From Galaxea fascicularis (taxonomy: Eukaryota > Cnidaria > Anthozoa > Scleractinia > Euphylliidae): a DNA stretch of 64,000 nt. The notes beneath the pieces were generated by a model. That model was given only the letters and a program-made list of their open reading frames with translations. It was not told the origin of the DNA and made no database searches. Shown here piece after piece: positions 1 through 13,500 of the stretch. The stretch spans positions 4,493,533 to 4,557,532 of the forward strand of contig OX419345.1 of assembly GCA_948470475.1 (NCBI GenBank). The letters are read 5' to 3'. The position numbers and the translations under genes were made by a program. Within the stretch, counting starts at the first letter, position 1; each line of letters opens with the position of its first letter.

Positions 1-3
1 CAG

Positions 4-54
4 GACTTCAACGGGGCTTGAACCCGTGACCTCGCGATTCCGGTGCGATGCTCT

Positions 55-74
<20 letters not shown>
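4..74 (-). repeat. tRNA-like unit, copy 1 (tRNA-derived repeat)
   Basis: On the minus strand the 71 bases fold as a full cloverleaf: acceptor GGCTTCA/TGAAGTC (one G-T), D-arm GCTC/GAGC, T-arm ACGGG/CCCGT with TTCAAGC loop. The anticodon loop reads CCGGAAT with C at position 33 instead of U and a mismatch closes the stem, so a working tRNA is unlikely. A-box and B-box are intact. Confidence 0.75.
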
Positions 75-89
<15 letters not shown>

Positions 90-252
90 AGGTCAATTTT
101 TGGATCATATGTTCCCGTGAAAGATATGTAAGTGAATGATGCATATGAAAGAAATCATATGTGAACTGCGGATATGAAATCAAATGAAGAAGGATCACGC
201 AGTTATGATCACAATTTTTGCAATTGCGCAAAGAAGCCTGAAAAAAATTCAG

Positions 253-303
253 GACTTCAACGGGGCTTGAACCCGTGACCTCGCGATTCCGGTGCGATGT
301 TCT

Positions 304-323
<20 letters not shown>
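253..323 (-). repeat. tRNA-like unit, copy 2 (tandem, 249-bp step)
   Basis: This is almost the same sequence as copy 1, exactly 249 bases later, and the bases between are shared too (the right flank after each unit reads CTGACGTTGGGAG..GGTCAATTTT). It is therefore a tandem of a larger unit and not two independent insertions. Confidence 0.75.
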
Positions 324-337
<14 letters not shown>

Positions 338-2018
338 TAGGTCAATTTTGGGTTCATATGTTCCCGTAAAGATATGTATGTTCCTTGAATAACCACTACG
401 TTTGGAATTGACTGAAATCAGGGACAAGTTTTTTTACCACTCTATGTGCGATAAATCATATACTATGTATGCTTAACCGGTGTAAAGCAAGGTGCGCTCA
501 ATAATCGACTCTTTTCCAGCAGGCAATCTTGCATGCTGATTATTCGAGGAAGTTCGATCAAACAGCATAACGAGAATCGACCTATTATAACATTCTCCCG
601 TGAGGAAATTGGTAATGACGGCTAAAACAATCGCGAGGACTTCGTTTTGGCCTAATATCCTGTTAACTGCAGGCATATATCGAATATTTCCCCCAAAAGT
701 TCTTTCCACGGTAACAGCCCGTATCCTATATTCGAAGATCACATGACTCATTCCAGCGTTCGATCGCTGCTCGCTTCAGAGACCGTGTGAGGTATTATGA
801 ATGCAGAAGTGATTAAGTAACCTGACAGTTTCCGTGGAAACCACACTGAGTCCCAGCTTCAGTATACGGCTAAGGGGTTCCAATGATGTCGTATGAAATC
901 ATAGCCTGGTCTAAACGCGAAGTTAACTTCTAATTGAGTTGGAGGTTGTTTCAGGTTGTGGCTACATAATGATGTAATGTACATTAATTTTTGGGGCCGA
1001 AAAGCTGAAATAATGAAAACTGCGACATGCTAATATTTCTGGTTGTTTCAATATTTGCATTGTGTTATTTAACCACATACCAGTTTACCTTATTTGTTCA
1101 AGCAATATGAAATGATATGAGAGATCACGTATTTCCGCGGATTTACCAGCACCATTGAATTGAGCGGAAACCACGTGGCAGCCTATATATTGAAAGAACA
1201 CTAAAAAAAACGTGGTTGAATAGGCCCCGATTTGCAAATTACAAAGTTTCTCTAGCGTGTTTCAGTTGTGCGGGTTAAACCACAGAACATTTTTGTGAAT
1301 ATTAACGGAGTCACGAAGCTGCCGGGACTACATCCAGTCTGCATCAACGGGTTGTCGCGTAATTACAGATAGCGAAATCGGAGTAGACAGGAGCCCCGAA
1401 GTAGATCACTGTCAAGCCTGAAGCTGTCCTTTGGAAAACCAAGTTTCCACATTTGCGACGTGGAGTCACGGTATAAATACGAAAGCAAGTTGTCCTCTTC
1501 CGGAAGGAAGAAAGATCTTGTGGTCAAGAGGACGTCAGTGTTGGGTCATTTTTTTTTGGACTGAGGTAAGTCTTGTACTTCAATCCATCTCCTCGCAGTT
1601 GGCCATCGTAACGATGGACACTGCTCTTTCATTGATTCCTGTTCCGCGCGGTCTTATATAACTGGCGATATATTGCAAATAATGCTATGGCTTGAAGCTT
1701 ATCCCAGATTTTATCAGCAAAATCATTTGCAAAATCTACTGACTTTGTGAGAGCATAAAGTTGTTAACAAGTGTGGCATTATAGACGAAACAGTCGTATC
1801 TAATGGGTACGCAAAGATGACAACCATTTTCCTTGAAATCTAACTTTTTTATGTCTCTAGCTATGTAAAACTTCCGCTGTAAGATCTTGATGTGATCCTT
1901 ACGGCACCTTCTGAAGTTGAATGTTCCGGCGATGGCCGGGTAGTCCGTAATCAAAAGCCATCCTTTCAGCTCTCAGACGTCAATCAAATTCAACTCGGTG
2001 CATTTTGTGATGGTTGTA

Positions 2019-2170
2019 TAGGGAGGGGGGAGGAACAGAATAGGGAGGAGGGAGAAATGGCCCAAAAAAAGTTGGGAGTAGGGAGGAGGGAGAAATTGGC
2101 TCAGAAAGTAGGGAGAAGGGAGATTCTGGAGATTTACTCCCCTGTTCCTCCCCCCCCCCCCCCCCCTCTA
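2019..2170. repeat. Purine-rich TIR repeat P1, copy 1
   Basis: TATA-flanked; left GGGAGGGGGGAGGAACAG faces CTGTTCCTCCCCCC and a run of about 16 C. The interior repeats GTAGGGAGGAGGGAGAAA. Confidence 0.6.
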
Positions 2171-2419
2171 TAGGTGGGATGATGCTATGGCTTCACAACA
2201 ACTGAAACCTGAAAGCCGAGATCAAGTAACATGAGGACTGTTACGCTTTTTCTTTTTAATTTTGGAGTTGAGGTTGAACGGCTTACAATTTGTTTTGCGA
2301 TTTGAACCTGAAAACGTTCTTAGATGTTCTTAAGTTACACCGTATAGTATTTCAATTAATCAGTGCGAACGTGACCAGGAAACCTATCAATTGGAACACC
2401 ACTAACGCTGATTCGAGAT

Positions 2420-3050
2420 AACTATCATACAAACATCACAGTTTAACCAGGATTAGTCCTCTGAATAGGGCTTTCTTCACATCACAGAGAAAATTAAATA
2501 AACTACTCTTTATCAAGGACGCCAGATTAACCCAAGGATGGTCCATCTATAGCACTCCACACGTACTAAAAGAACTAAACCCAGACAACGCGATAGTTCA
2601 AATAGGTCTGTTTCAAATTTCAAGGATTCAATAAAAAGCGATCTTGTCAAAGATTATTAGTTACTTGTACTCTTATTAACAGTTGTGTTGTTTCCCAAAT
2701 TAGCTGTAAATTAGTCTTTTGCTAAATTCTGTCACTTTTCTAAATCTTAATGCTTTGTATTCATATACAAAATTAATTATTTTAGACTTCCTTCATAGCG
2801 TAGAAATAGTGTTTTTCCTCTTCTCTCTCTTTTTCAGTTTCTTGTTATGTGTGCATTTCTGCTTCAGCTTTCTTGCTGACCTGTAATTTATTTCTATTTA
2901 ATACCGATGTTAACTGGCTGCCTGGCTCCGTTAGCCCCTATCGTTATTCCAAGCAGTCAAAACTCTAAATTTTTACTTTTAATATTTTCATTGTTGAAAT
3001 TATCTTTTTGAGCACGAAAGAGTACAAATAAAGATTGTTGTTGTTGCTTT
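2420..3050 (+). mobile_element. Possible 3' end of a non-LTR retrotransposon
   Basis: A long non-coding stretch ends in ACAAATAAAGATTGTTGTTG with a short TTG repeat, the ending common in LINE 3' tails. I see no intact reverse transcriptase frame, so this is a family guess only. Confidence 0.35.
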
Positions 3051-5211
3051 TGAGGCGTTTGTTGCAACCGGAGAATTCGATAAGCAAAACCTACGGAAGC
3101 CTAGGCAAGTTAATTAAGTAAGATGAGCCCAGAAGACGGCTTTGGACTGACAAGTCTTTCATCTCTTCCTGCACACTAGAGACAATAAATAATAGTTCAC
3201 TTTGAAAAGACCGATAGCCTGGGAACAAGTGGCCATGTAAGCAATGGTGGGGCAGGCCTGTGCATCCAACCTCGTTCCCAGCGCTTTTCCGTGGTACTCA
3301 GATGATCGTGAAACTGTTTGGGGAGAGCTAAATGATGGGAACTGATGTAGAAAAACTTGAGCCGCTGAGTGTCTTTGTGTATGAATAATTTCAGAGTCTA
3401 AAGATGTATTTTAAGACGACACTTCAAAGATAAGGAAGGTCATTAAAATTGCATGAGCGGCATACGATTAGGCTTGTTCCCTTTTGATAACTTTTACCAG
3501 TCATACAAGACTAACACCCAGACTGAAATGATATAGAAACGAATCTCTAGCTGGTTTAATTACCGGCGCTCAATCGCCGGGCGAACGTTCAAGTCTGTGC
3601 ATTAAAGCCAAAGCAAAGATGGCGGTGAGCATAAAACTGATGGCTTCTGACGCTTCTTAGAGGAGCTTTAATGTGGTGCTGTGTAATTATCGACGTAGTA
3701 TGAAAATTAAACTGGGATTCTTTTTTTCTGAATTGGGATCATCGTGAAGAGGCCGAACGGTTTTTAAAAGCCGTATTGCGTACAAACTCCAAACCACAAA
3801 ATGAATTCAAAACACAGCCTCCTTTGATGAAATTTTCACTATTTGTTTAGCTAAAAAGAATTGGAAATGCGGTCTGGACTAATGTGGGGCAATCATAAAG
3901 GAAGCGCTTTGGAAACGACTATCAGTTTTAAGCATTTATGTTAAAATAATTAATCCTTTTTACACAGAAATCCAGCCCGCGCTTTATGATGTGACTTGTT
4001 TTTATTCTGTTTGTATTGTTATCAAATGATATTTTGCAAAAAGGTCGGCGGGAAAAAAAAACTTCCCGGCCAAAGCAATATTCAAGTGTAATTCCCCAGG
4101 CTTCGTTGACGATCCCTAATGACTGTTTTTTTAATACTTCGGCGGGCATTTTTAATCATCTATCGGAAGAAAGCGAAAACGGGGTAAATATCGGTAGGCC
4201 TTTGTCGCTCATCAATTCGATAACAGCCTCAACTAGGGATAATGAAGTTATTTGTTGCGCTATAGAGTTTCTCGAAATCACACTTCATTGCATCAGCGCA
4301 CTCTGGCTATCTGAGCGACTGAGAAGGAAAGCAAGCGAAACCGACGAGGAAATTTCACAGCTTGCGGTTGGCTAACGAGCCAGAAAAAAAACAAAAGAGA
4401 CCAACAAGACGTTTTATAGCTTGAAATGCTGAAGGACCAACGCATGGCAACGACACAAGAAGTCACGTAGCCCAACAATAAAAAAGGAAAAACTATTAAA
4501 TTCTACCCTACGTGGAAAAATACTAAGACGGCACAGGTTAAACACCTTTGAAAGAACTTTTGCTTGCAAAGCTTCTCGCTAAGTTAAACCTTAGGGATAC
4601 TTTCAATAAGCATTTGAAACTATACTGAAGCACAAAGCGAGCCATACTCTAAGCGGAAAAAAGTTAGAGGGCATTTACGCTTGTCAGATACTCTCCCAGA
4701 CAGCCAAACAAATTTGTTAAACAACTGAAAATCGCTCAAGTTTGAGGGCCACGAAATTATTGGATAAAACTAACAGAGAAGGGCACTGAGACACCGCGGC
4801 GCTATTTAACCAAACAATAAACTTTAAAAACCCGTTTATTAACATATGTTGCCTTGAACTGTACTTTTCTAATGACTTTCCCCCAGAAAGTGCGGCACAA
4901 ATTTCATTGTCGGATCATTTCATCCTGTGAATCACCTCCAGGGTGCTTTTAACTATACGCCCCTCTACGCAAGCGCGGCTACGTTTTTCTAACGGTCCAT
5001 GGTGTATAGAATAAAAAGCAAATAACTAAAAAACGTGAAATGCCCAGTACCTTTAACTTTGTAATTTCCAAAAAAATAAGCAGTAGGTGAGTTCTAAGCC
5101 GTGACTGTCGTAACTCGAGTGCTGGTAACTTACTTAATGGAGAGGTTCTACAACGTCACTTAGAGTCTTTTACAAAAAGTGTTGAACCTCAAAATCAAAA
5201 GGTAGTACCAC

Positions 5212-5416
5212 CTTGTACAGCATTGTAAGCAGCACCACGTGTTTTCAAGCACTACTTCAGGATTGCCTTCAACAACAGACCGACAATTTAGAACCAGCTT
5301 GTAGAGCATGATAAACAGCACCACGGGAAAGTTGAAGGGTCACACTTAAATATTCCATCAACAGACTCAAAAGTTGGAGCCGACCAGTGTACAGCATAAT
5401 AAACAGCATCACAGGA
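5212..5416. repeat. Degenerate tandem repeat, period about 88 bp, three units
   Basis: CTTGTACAGCATTGTAAGCA (5212), CTTGTAGAGCATGATAAACA (5299) and GTGTACAGCATAATAAACAG (5388), each followed by GCACCAC/GCATCAC. Spacing is 87-89 bases. Confidence 0.5.
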
Positions 5417-7582
5417 AAGCTCTCGCTCAGTAGCTTTCATTTGAATTTATGTCAGTGTCACGCTATTTGAATTGTCCGACTTTCATCTACGAGGGAACCA
5501 GCTTGTACAACACAACTGATCAAAGGCACTTAAAGGAAGTAAAGTACTTTATTTCAACTTTTTTTAAAACTAAAAGGACCATATTAGCCCAAACATGGCA
5601 AGGCTTTTTGACAAAGGACTGTTTAAATGCAATTCGGGCCGTTGACACGCAAACGAACAAATTTACATTGTTTAAATTCGGTTAAAAGACGCCTGAATGA
5701 TTTGGGTTTATTTCACATTTTTAGAATCTCGTCGCAAATTATAATTTAAGCGAACTTTGAGGTCCACAAAAAGCAGAGGTTTGATGGCATCGCGTTACCC
5801 CAGATCGGGGAATGAAACTTAACTGTAAGTAAATTCAGTCTTGCAACACCTATCCTGCCTTAAATTCTCCGAGTCGTTCATTGAACACGTTTGTGTGGTA
5901 TAACTGAGGAGTCTGACGCTGGCTAAGATCCTCAAGTGTGACCAAGAAAGCAGCGGAGGAGATCTTCGTGCGGTGCCTTTTATTGTTCTAAACAAGGGTA
6001 TTTTAGTTTGTGACTCTGTGAACAAATTCCCTAAATGACAGCTACTACTGAGTAACATTTTCCTTAGGCACTGTTCGCTGTTTTACAAAATAATTCTCGA
6101 AAACCTTTCCACCACTCACGTAGAGCTGCGCTTGTTGAATGAGTAATTTGCCGCCTGTCGCGCTGCAAATGGGCCATTAAATGCTGTTGGTTTCAGTCGC
6201 CAGGCAATAAATTGCAGGGCCCAATGAATATTTAGTGTATAATCTGTCTTCGTTGTCAGTATTTATGCAAGATTTTCGATAATACTTCTTCCTTGGCCCG
6301 AGGGTTTAATTTCGCTGGTGGGCGTCAGCGAATCACGTTGCGAGCAGCGTGTCATTTGAAAGCCAAGGCGGTGACGCACGCTCATAATTTTTTATGGCTA
6401 ACAACTGCAGATCGCATCGCCATTTGGGCTGTTAATTTCGTCGGCAATAACGTTATTTTCCTAGCGTTATTAGGCCTATTGCGGTGAAACAAAGTTTCAA
6501 TTAACGATGGCTATTCAACAGCGTGCGGCTTGACTCAATTATGTTTCCCTAAGCATTATTGGTGCGGTAAACGGCAAAGACCAGCTCTCCATAAAATATT
6601 AAAATGCCTCTTCTGTGGACAAATTGTCCGAGAAGGAAAATATCAGAGAAACACTGCTTTGATCGTAAGAAAAACGACAGTTTTAACAAAAGGATGGTAT
6701 CGCTGTGTGGTTGTATAGTTTTTGAAGGCTTTGTCTCCGAAGGAAGTCTTGTTTTAGATACAAGAAGAAACAAAAAACAAGCATCATCGATGTTTTCGCG
6801 GCTTCTGGTTGCTACGAAATGATTTCTTTGTAAAACGCATAAAATCCGCTTAAAGGAAATGTTGATATTTTAATAACCTCCATTGCTCCAATTATAAAAG
6901 GTGCGCAAAAACCAGCCGCGGAAGCTTGAACACAATTATGTGGAAGAGCACAAAAAAGTCATAAGCCTCGATAGTTGGTTCGTTTTCAAAAAGCTCTTGT
7001 AGCCGTTTTCTCAGGATTATTTAATTAGCATTGCAATAAAATACGTACAAAGAAAGCAGATAAATGAGAGTATCCCAAGCTCCGCCTTTACAGCTTTTAA
7101 TATTTCGCGCCGGTCTTTGTTTCGCAGTGCGGCTTGCCTTTCAACTGGTTAAGCGAGACACTGGCTGAGGGGTTTCAAGGGTTGCGACTAATGGCCACAT
7201 TTGCTCAGCCAATTTAGCGCTTGCTACCGAATGAGGGCGTTCAAGGCACTTTGTTTTTAGGCCAAAGTTAAGTTAATCCACCAGGCCAGACCATTAATGA
7301 TTTTTTAATTATTTTTTGACAGATTACGTGATTGATGGACAGAGGCGGTACCTAAGTTGGTAGTCAGCTAGCGGCGCGTTCAGAACAATAACAAAAGCGC
7401 ACGAGTGACATTCACTGTGCTCATAAACAACACCAGCCCCAGTGGAATAACTTCGATAGTCGGTGGTTGGGCTCCGCACCGACTTTGATAACCACCGCTC
7501 GTTCAGGGTTATGCTGGGCCAAAACGCGTTCATTTCTCGAAAGTAACTTGGAATTGCTACTCAAAATCACTGGAACCTCACG

Positions 7583-10500
7583 ATGAAAATTTACTCGGTG
7601 CTCGCTTGGTCGCTGTTGCTGCTTTTTCACGCGTGGCCGAGTGTAACACTCGCGCTCGAGAGAGCACTTGTAGAAGTAGTGATCTACGAGCATTCGTCTG
7701 GCGGGGACTACACTACGTTCACGTACGAGTTAGAAGGAACCTTTTCCAATGCTGGCGCGGCTACAAGCGCTGAAGGCGACATACTAGAGGTAAGAGCTGT
7801 GTAATTCGTGCTTCTACTTAACGCAGCTTTTCGCTTGGCACTGTATTACAAGCTAGGAAGCAAAAAATTTCCGCTCCAACTAGTCTCACTTTGCGGTTTT
7901 GTTTATCTCGATTCGCTTGACACAATCCTCTCGGTTGATCTGCACATATTTTGTTCGTACGGTGTCTCGTATCTTGCGAGCTAGTATTTTCGATTTGTTT
8001 ACCCAGTACCGGTTAAAATCCTCGCATGCATGACATGTTGAAGTGCGACGCTTCGCTAGTTTGTTGGCTCGATTTAATGAGGGCAACCGATTGCTTTCAT
8101 TCAAAGCCCCGGCATTGGTTTCGGCGTAATTATAATTACTCTCAAGTGCTCCGTGTCACGAGAGAGAACCGTTTTTTATCAGCGATTGCGCGAGTTCTTG
8201 GCTTCGCCTAAATGTTAACCTTGATACTCACTCAGCTAATGATCTTCTCACTTCGAGAGAAATTTACTTGCGATGTTATCGGTTCGCTTTGCGCGATCAG
8301 TTTCGCTTCATGTCTTTGTAATGCTTTTAATCGCTTTCGCTAATTCCCTGCTTTCGTTGTAAGCTATTGTTTTTGTTTCGAAAGAACACAAGTGCTTCTA
8401 AAGCTTCGATCTCTCGTTCGATCGAGCTTATAATTCGAGGACGTGACTGAGCATCTCTCAGTCTGTAATCAATTACCTTTGTAGTTTTCAATCTCAACTC
8501 GTCGGTTTCCGCAGCTCCACGGCGGAATTTAATGGTTTCTTGCTCGTCCATGCGCATAACATTCTCGCGATCGCAAAGCCTCCAGTTTCAATAGAACCGT
8601 TCTGTGTTGATTTGTTCGGACTGAACATTTTTAAGTGCGCCTCTTCAACACGCCAGTCTTGTAAAAGGAAGAGGTCGATAGGTCAGGGATGTGTACTCTC
8701 GTAAGGTTTGTCAAAAGCTGCGTTTATTTGCATGCCGGAAATACGAAGGCTTTTGAGTTCAAGAGTGCGCTAGCTTTACGAGACAGACCTTGAATGGGGC
8801 TAATTTTCACCTACAAAGTGCCTCCTTTTACCGCGGATGACAGAGGCGTTTTTGCAAAAGCTCATCATTTGAAATTCTTGTGACAAAGCGATTCGTGGGA
8901 TTAGACGACAAGATTCTTCTCATTCGCGCGTGCTTCCGTTCTAATCTTAAATCGAAATTCCGTCTGGAGATCAATGCTTCTCCAAGCACTTGACCCACGT
9001 GCAAGCGGAATCGGGGTAGGTCCGAACCAGCGCCTATTATCGTTCGAACATGAGTTTCTGGCTGCCGTTGGATGATAGATAGGATCTTCGATTGCTGTTC
9101 CACTGTGTACTGGATTACGATGAAAACCTCGATGCTTACACAAGATACAATGCCCGGGATCTTTTACCTATGTTTGGAAAGGGAATCTGCCCCCGGAAAT
9201 CATCTTCGGAAACCGAGGAACGATAAAATGAAAGTTGCGACCGTCGCTTCCTTAAAATTTCATTTTCTGATTCCGCGACGCAAATATTGCTAAAACCCAA
9301 ACACGCAAAGTTTTCATTAAACAAAGGCACATTTGAAATCTTCTCTTTTAAAATTTTCTCGATGCTTTGCGCTTTAGAAACCTTTCACTTGCAACAGTGA
9401 GCGTATTCTTACCGGGTGACGATGGGATTTTGTTCTTCCGTTGGGCAACAATAGAGAGGCTTTACGCTAAAACCGCAAAAGGCAGAAACGTGACAGTAAA
9501 TGTGGACTGCACGTCAGCAAAGTAAACTTTAGCGGCAAACGAGGCTTCTGTTTGCCTCTGTCCCTTGGAAAACAAGCGAAAATGCAATCATGTTTTGCTG
9601 GCTAAAAGCCACGTACCCAACTGGCTACTTATTTTGTAAGGGCTGCCACGACAATGCTCACAATTACAGTTTTGAGCCCTACACAAAGCTGCCATGGTCG
9701 CTACCTCAGGATAATTAAAGGAGCAAAATGTTTTTGAATTAAAACAAGGACAATACAATCATTTAGTGTTTAGCCGGCTATTGTTGATGCGGTGTTTTCA
9801 TAGGGGAGCCGTCAAGAAGCGATAACCTTTTTATTTCCACTTTTAATCTACTTAAATTGCGCTAAAAAACTGGCCGAGAATCGAAGAGTCGGTGAGTTAA
9901 ACGTGAGAAGTGGATATGAAACTTGCGTCGTTGGTCGTTCTCTTATGCTTATCATATGATAAACCTAATGGCAATTACTACAACTATTAAAAGTACGTTT
10001 TTTCCTCTATCGTTTAGCCCTCGTCGGCATATTAAATGCAAGTAAGACTTCCTTTCCAAAGGAACTAGTCAAAATACCATACAAAACTTCCTAATAACGC
10101 TGCATCTATAAGTCCGTATGAAACAAAACTAAAGCGTAGTCCGTTTTGAAGTTTTTTATACATATAGTTAGATCTTAATAACAAAAAAAAGGGAAAATGT
10201 CAATTACATTACGCTGTTGTAAAATAAAAGCGCGCTGTAACTAATTCTTAGCTTTCTTTTGGAGTTTTCTCTTCGCCTTGTTTGCGCAGAGCAGACCATT
10301 TACCGAATGGAAATAACACGTGTCTAAGCCTTCTAATATATCTGTCATCGCAATTGCCTCTTTTGCACGGGCTGGCGCCAGAGACTGTAACAAAACCATG
10401 CTACATTTTCTATATTTAAGTCTGCGCTTTCTCGTTTTTCTCGCATCGGAACCGCAAGGTCTCTCATTACTTCGCACATTTCCGCGCAAAAATGCTTAGC

Positions 10501-13500
10501 GCTTCGGCTGGAAGAAACATCTTGTTTCCTTGGAGTTTTATCATTAGACTAAACTTAGTGGGGGAAGCTGTGTTTGATTGCTCGAGCTAATTACGTTAAT
10601 GGCTTTTCCAGAGCACTTGGAAAGAAGCGATTTCGTTTCCCGACATTTTTCGTGCAAAGAAGATTAACTCAATCACTTTGATGGGTGCATTGATAGCAGC
10701 AAAAACAATAACATTGCTTATCGACAACGAGAACGTTTGTCTTCCCCGACGTTATTAAAAAGTTGTTTTTCCTCCTGCCCGCCAAGACAAGCGAATTTGG
10801 AATTTAAGCAGAGTCGTTCACAGCTGGACCGAGGGTCTTTCAGGAATTCTTAGAAAGACTGAAATAGCTGGTTTAATATTTATCGGAAAGCCTCTTCAAA
10901 TGATTTTAAGTGTATTTTTATTTCACGATGGGATTTCGTTTAAGTGTGCATGTAATAACCACTTGAACTTGTGACGGGAAGGAAGACAATAATGAACTCA
11001 TAAAAATACCGCGTTCTTTTTTGACGAGCTGTTTTACTTTCTTAATAGCCGCTGGAGCTTTTCAATTAATCCCAGTGGTAAAAAACAATTGTCTGTTTTC
11101 GACTCCGGAATATTTGCAACCCCTCCTGGCCAAATTAAATATGACCTCGAAATTGCAATGAGGTGCGAAAACCTCCGATTCGCTCGGGTGACTTTGTAAT
11201 TAAAACCTTCTCTTTGTAATGTTACCGTCCAAACCTACACGCCGATAAAGTCAAGAATACGATATAAACGAAAAACCCGCTTTTGTCCGCGTAAAAGCGT
11301 TTTGCAATTCGAGCCGTTTTGAGAAATTCAGTAGGTTTTGTTGCCCTCTTCTTTAAAATCTTTATTAAGTTCTTACAGCCTTGTTGTGCAAACATTGTCT
11401 CAAATATGTTATTACGAACGTCATTCAAATTCACTTCTTTTCTTATCGCGGTAATAATATGTTATTACTTGCATTGTTTAGAACCTGGCTTCGTTTGAGT
11501 GCTCACTTAGAACAACAGCTCTTGTCCACTGAAGCTTTTTTTCAGACTTCGCGAAACTACGAAGCTCTACACATTGCGTCCGAAAACAGTGGTCAATGTT
11601 GCCGAAACAAAATTAAACCCGCCTCTTAATTCACGTTCACTTCTTCTTTTGATTATTGCCTTTGAAAATTAAACCACTCGTGTGCGATCTCACGGCGATG
11701 TTTGCCCCCGAAATGGAAACGAAATACCAAGCGAACTATTTTTGTGTTGTAGCCCCGCCTGGCTGTTTTACGAAGGTTATGGAAAAATCTCCCGCGGGGT
11801 CGTAAAGAAAATATAGAGAACAATTTTTTCATCTATACGCTTCTAGCACTGTCTTAGCATCCCCCAAAATCTAATAAAGTTTCGCTTATTAATTAAAACT
11901 TTTCAACTGTTTTCCCACTATACACAAAGTGATTCTTAAACTACGAACTGGAAAATTAATTTTTAGATGAAAGTGACCAGAATTTAATATCCTCAGAGGA
12001 AGCATTCTGCTCATAACAGCGAGTTGTCTGAACTTGCTCCTCCCTAGCTCCACCAAAAATATTTCGTCGTAGCGGTCTAAAAATATTTTCTGAATGGCGA
12101 CTTTTCTACGACCATAAGCCATAACATTTCTCGCTAAATTATAGGGAACAAGTTTCATTTAATCGAAGAGAGACTGAATGTAAATACACGCCAAAGAAAG
12201 TGGGCAGTACACAAGTGCCAAACCCCGAGTTTTTAATTAATCATACTTAAATCAATCCCTGTATCCCTTGTTAACTGGCTTATTCGAACACCGACACAGA
12301 ACTTTCTCAAACAATAATAACGAAAAGTAATTTCTTTTAATAGGAGCAATTGAAAACTGAAATACAATCAAAACAGAAAACAGCAATGTCTGGAAGTCTT
12401 GATAAATTTTTCCCTATGGTTACTAAAAAGGCCTAGAGGAAAATTAAACTGTCTTTTTAAAATTAATCTGTGTCAACTATGGGCACCAACGCTCGATGCC
12501 TCCAAGATATAAAATCAAGAAAACTTAACAAAAAAACTTGGAAAAATATTTGTGGAAAATTTATATCTAACTGCATACATATGTGCCAAATATTTTAGTA
12601 ATGAAATTTTATTCATTTTTTATTAAAGATGTGCTAATAATATCCTTTACATAAAATCACTTTTGTATGTGTCTAACTGTGCATTTCTCAAAACTTCCCA
12701 AAATATACCAGGTCTGACAGACTGTCTGTTTTAGTAAATTTGAAAACAACACTGAAAAGTGAGAACTGTTCAAAATGAACACTTTCAGTTACACAACTTC
12801 ACAACTTGGTCAACCTAAGAGAGTCAGTGACTCTCTATTTTAATACATTGTATGTCAGTAAGCGCTGTGTTAACTAGATCTTAGTTTAATTTAATTTTTT
12901 TTAAGTTCCAATCTGCAAGGCTTGTTTTTAATTCAAGGTTTTTGTTTCTTTAAGGTACTCATTTGAGTTGTTCATGTATTTGTCTTGCCCAGCTACGACT
13001 AGCTTCTCAGCTATTTGCAGGGCAAACTAACCCAAATTTTCTATTTGAAGATAAATAAAGTTGTTGTCATTGTCGTCGTTGTGTCCAAAAATCTACGCTA
13101 AAATTTGCTTTTTTTTTTTCAGATTCACCCCCTTGGCTTGTGTAACACTTCAGATGAAAGGGATTTGTATGAATATGGCTGGGTAGGGGTGGTTAGGCTG
13201 ACACCACCAGATGAATTAAATGAGCCATGCTTTACACTACTTGAGAAGGTAAGCTAGGGTACTGGTTCAGACCAATTCTTTTATGCTTATCAGTGTTTTT
13301 GTGTGAATGTGTAAGCAGTGTTAAGGCTAGCTAAGCTGGGTGATGAAACTTTGTGCTGATTGGGAGTAACATAAGAATCTAGGGCAATCAGCCACCTTCT
13401 CAAGTTTATAAGTAACACAACACAACACAACAAAACTTGTAACTTCCCTTTGTTTGCAACCAGCTATCTTAAAAGCTTATATGGTAGCCACCTTGAGTAC

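Larger units (their letters stand above)
324..7582. other. Intergenic region upstream of ZNRF3/RNF43
   Basis: Apart from the repeats listed, I see no convincing exon. Open frames here are short and without recognisable domains. The last kilobase must hold the ZNRF3/RNF43 5' UTR and promoter; no clear core element could be picked out. Confidence 0.55.

Noticed and set aside
4..74. Functional tRNA gene on the minus strand
   Set aside because: The cloverleaf is good, but the anticodon loop has C instead of U at position 33 and a mismatched closing pair, and the sequence is part of a 249-bp tandem repeat.
8327..8557. Charged 76-codon open frame inside ZNRF3/RNF43 intron 1 (minus strand)
   Set aside because: It has a helical-looking composition but no family resemblance, no splice context and no support beyond being open.
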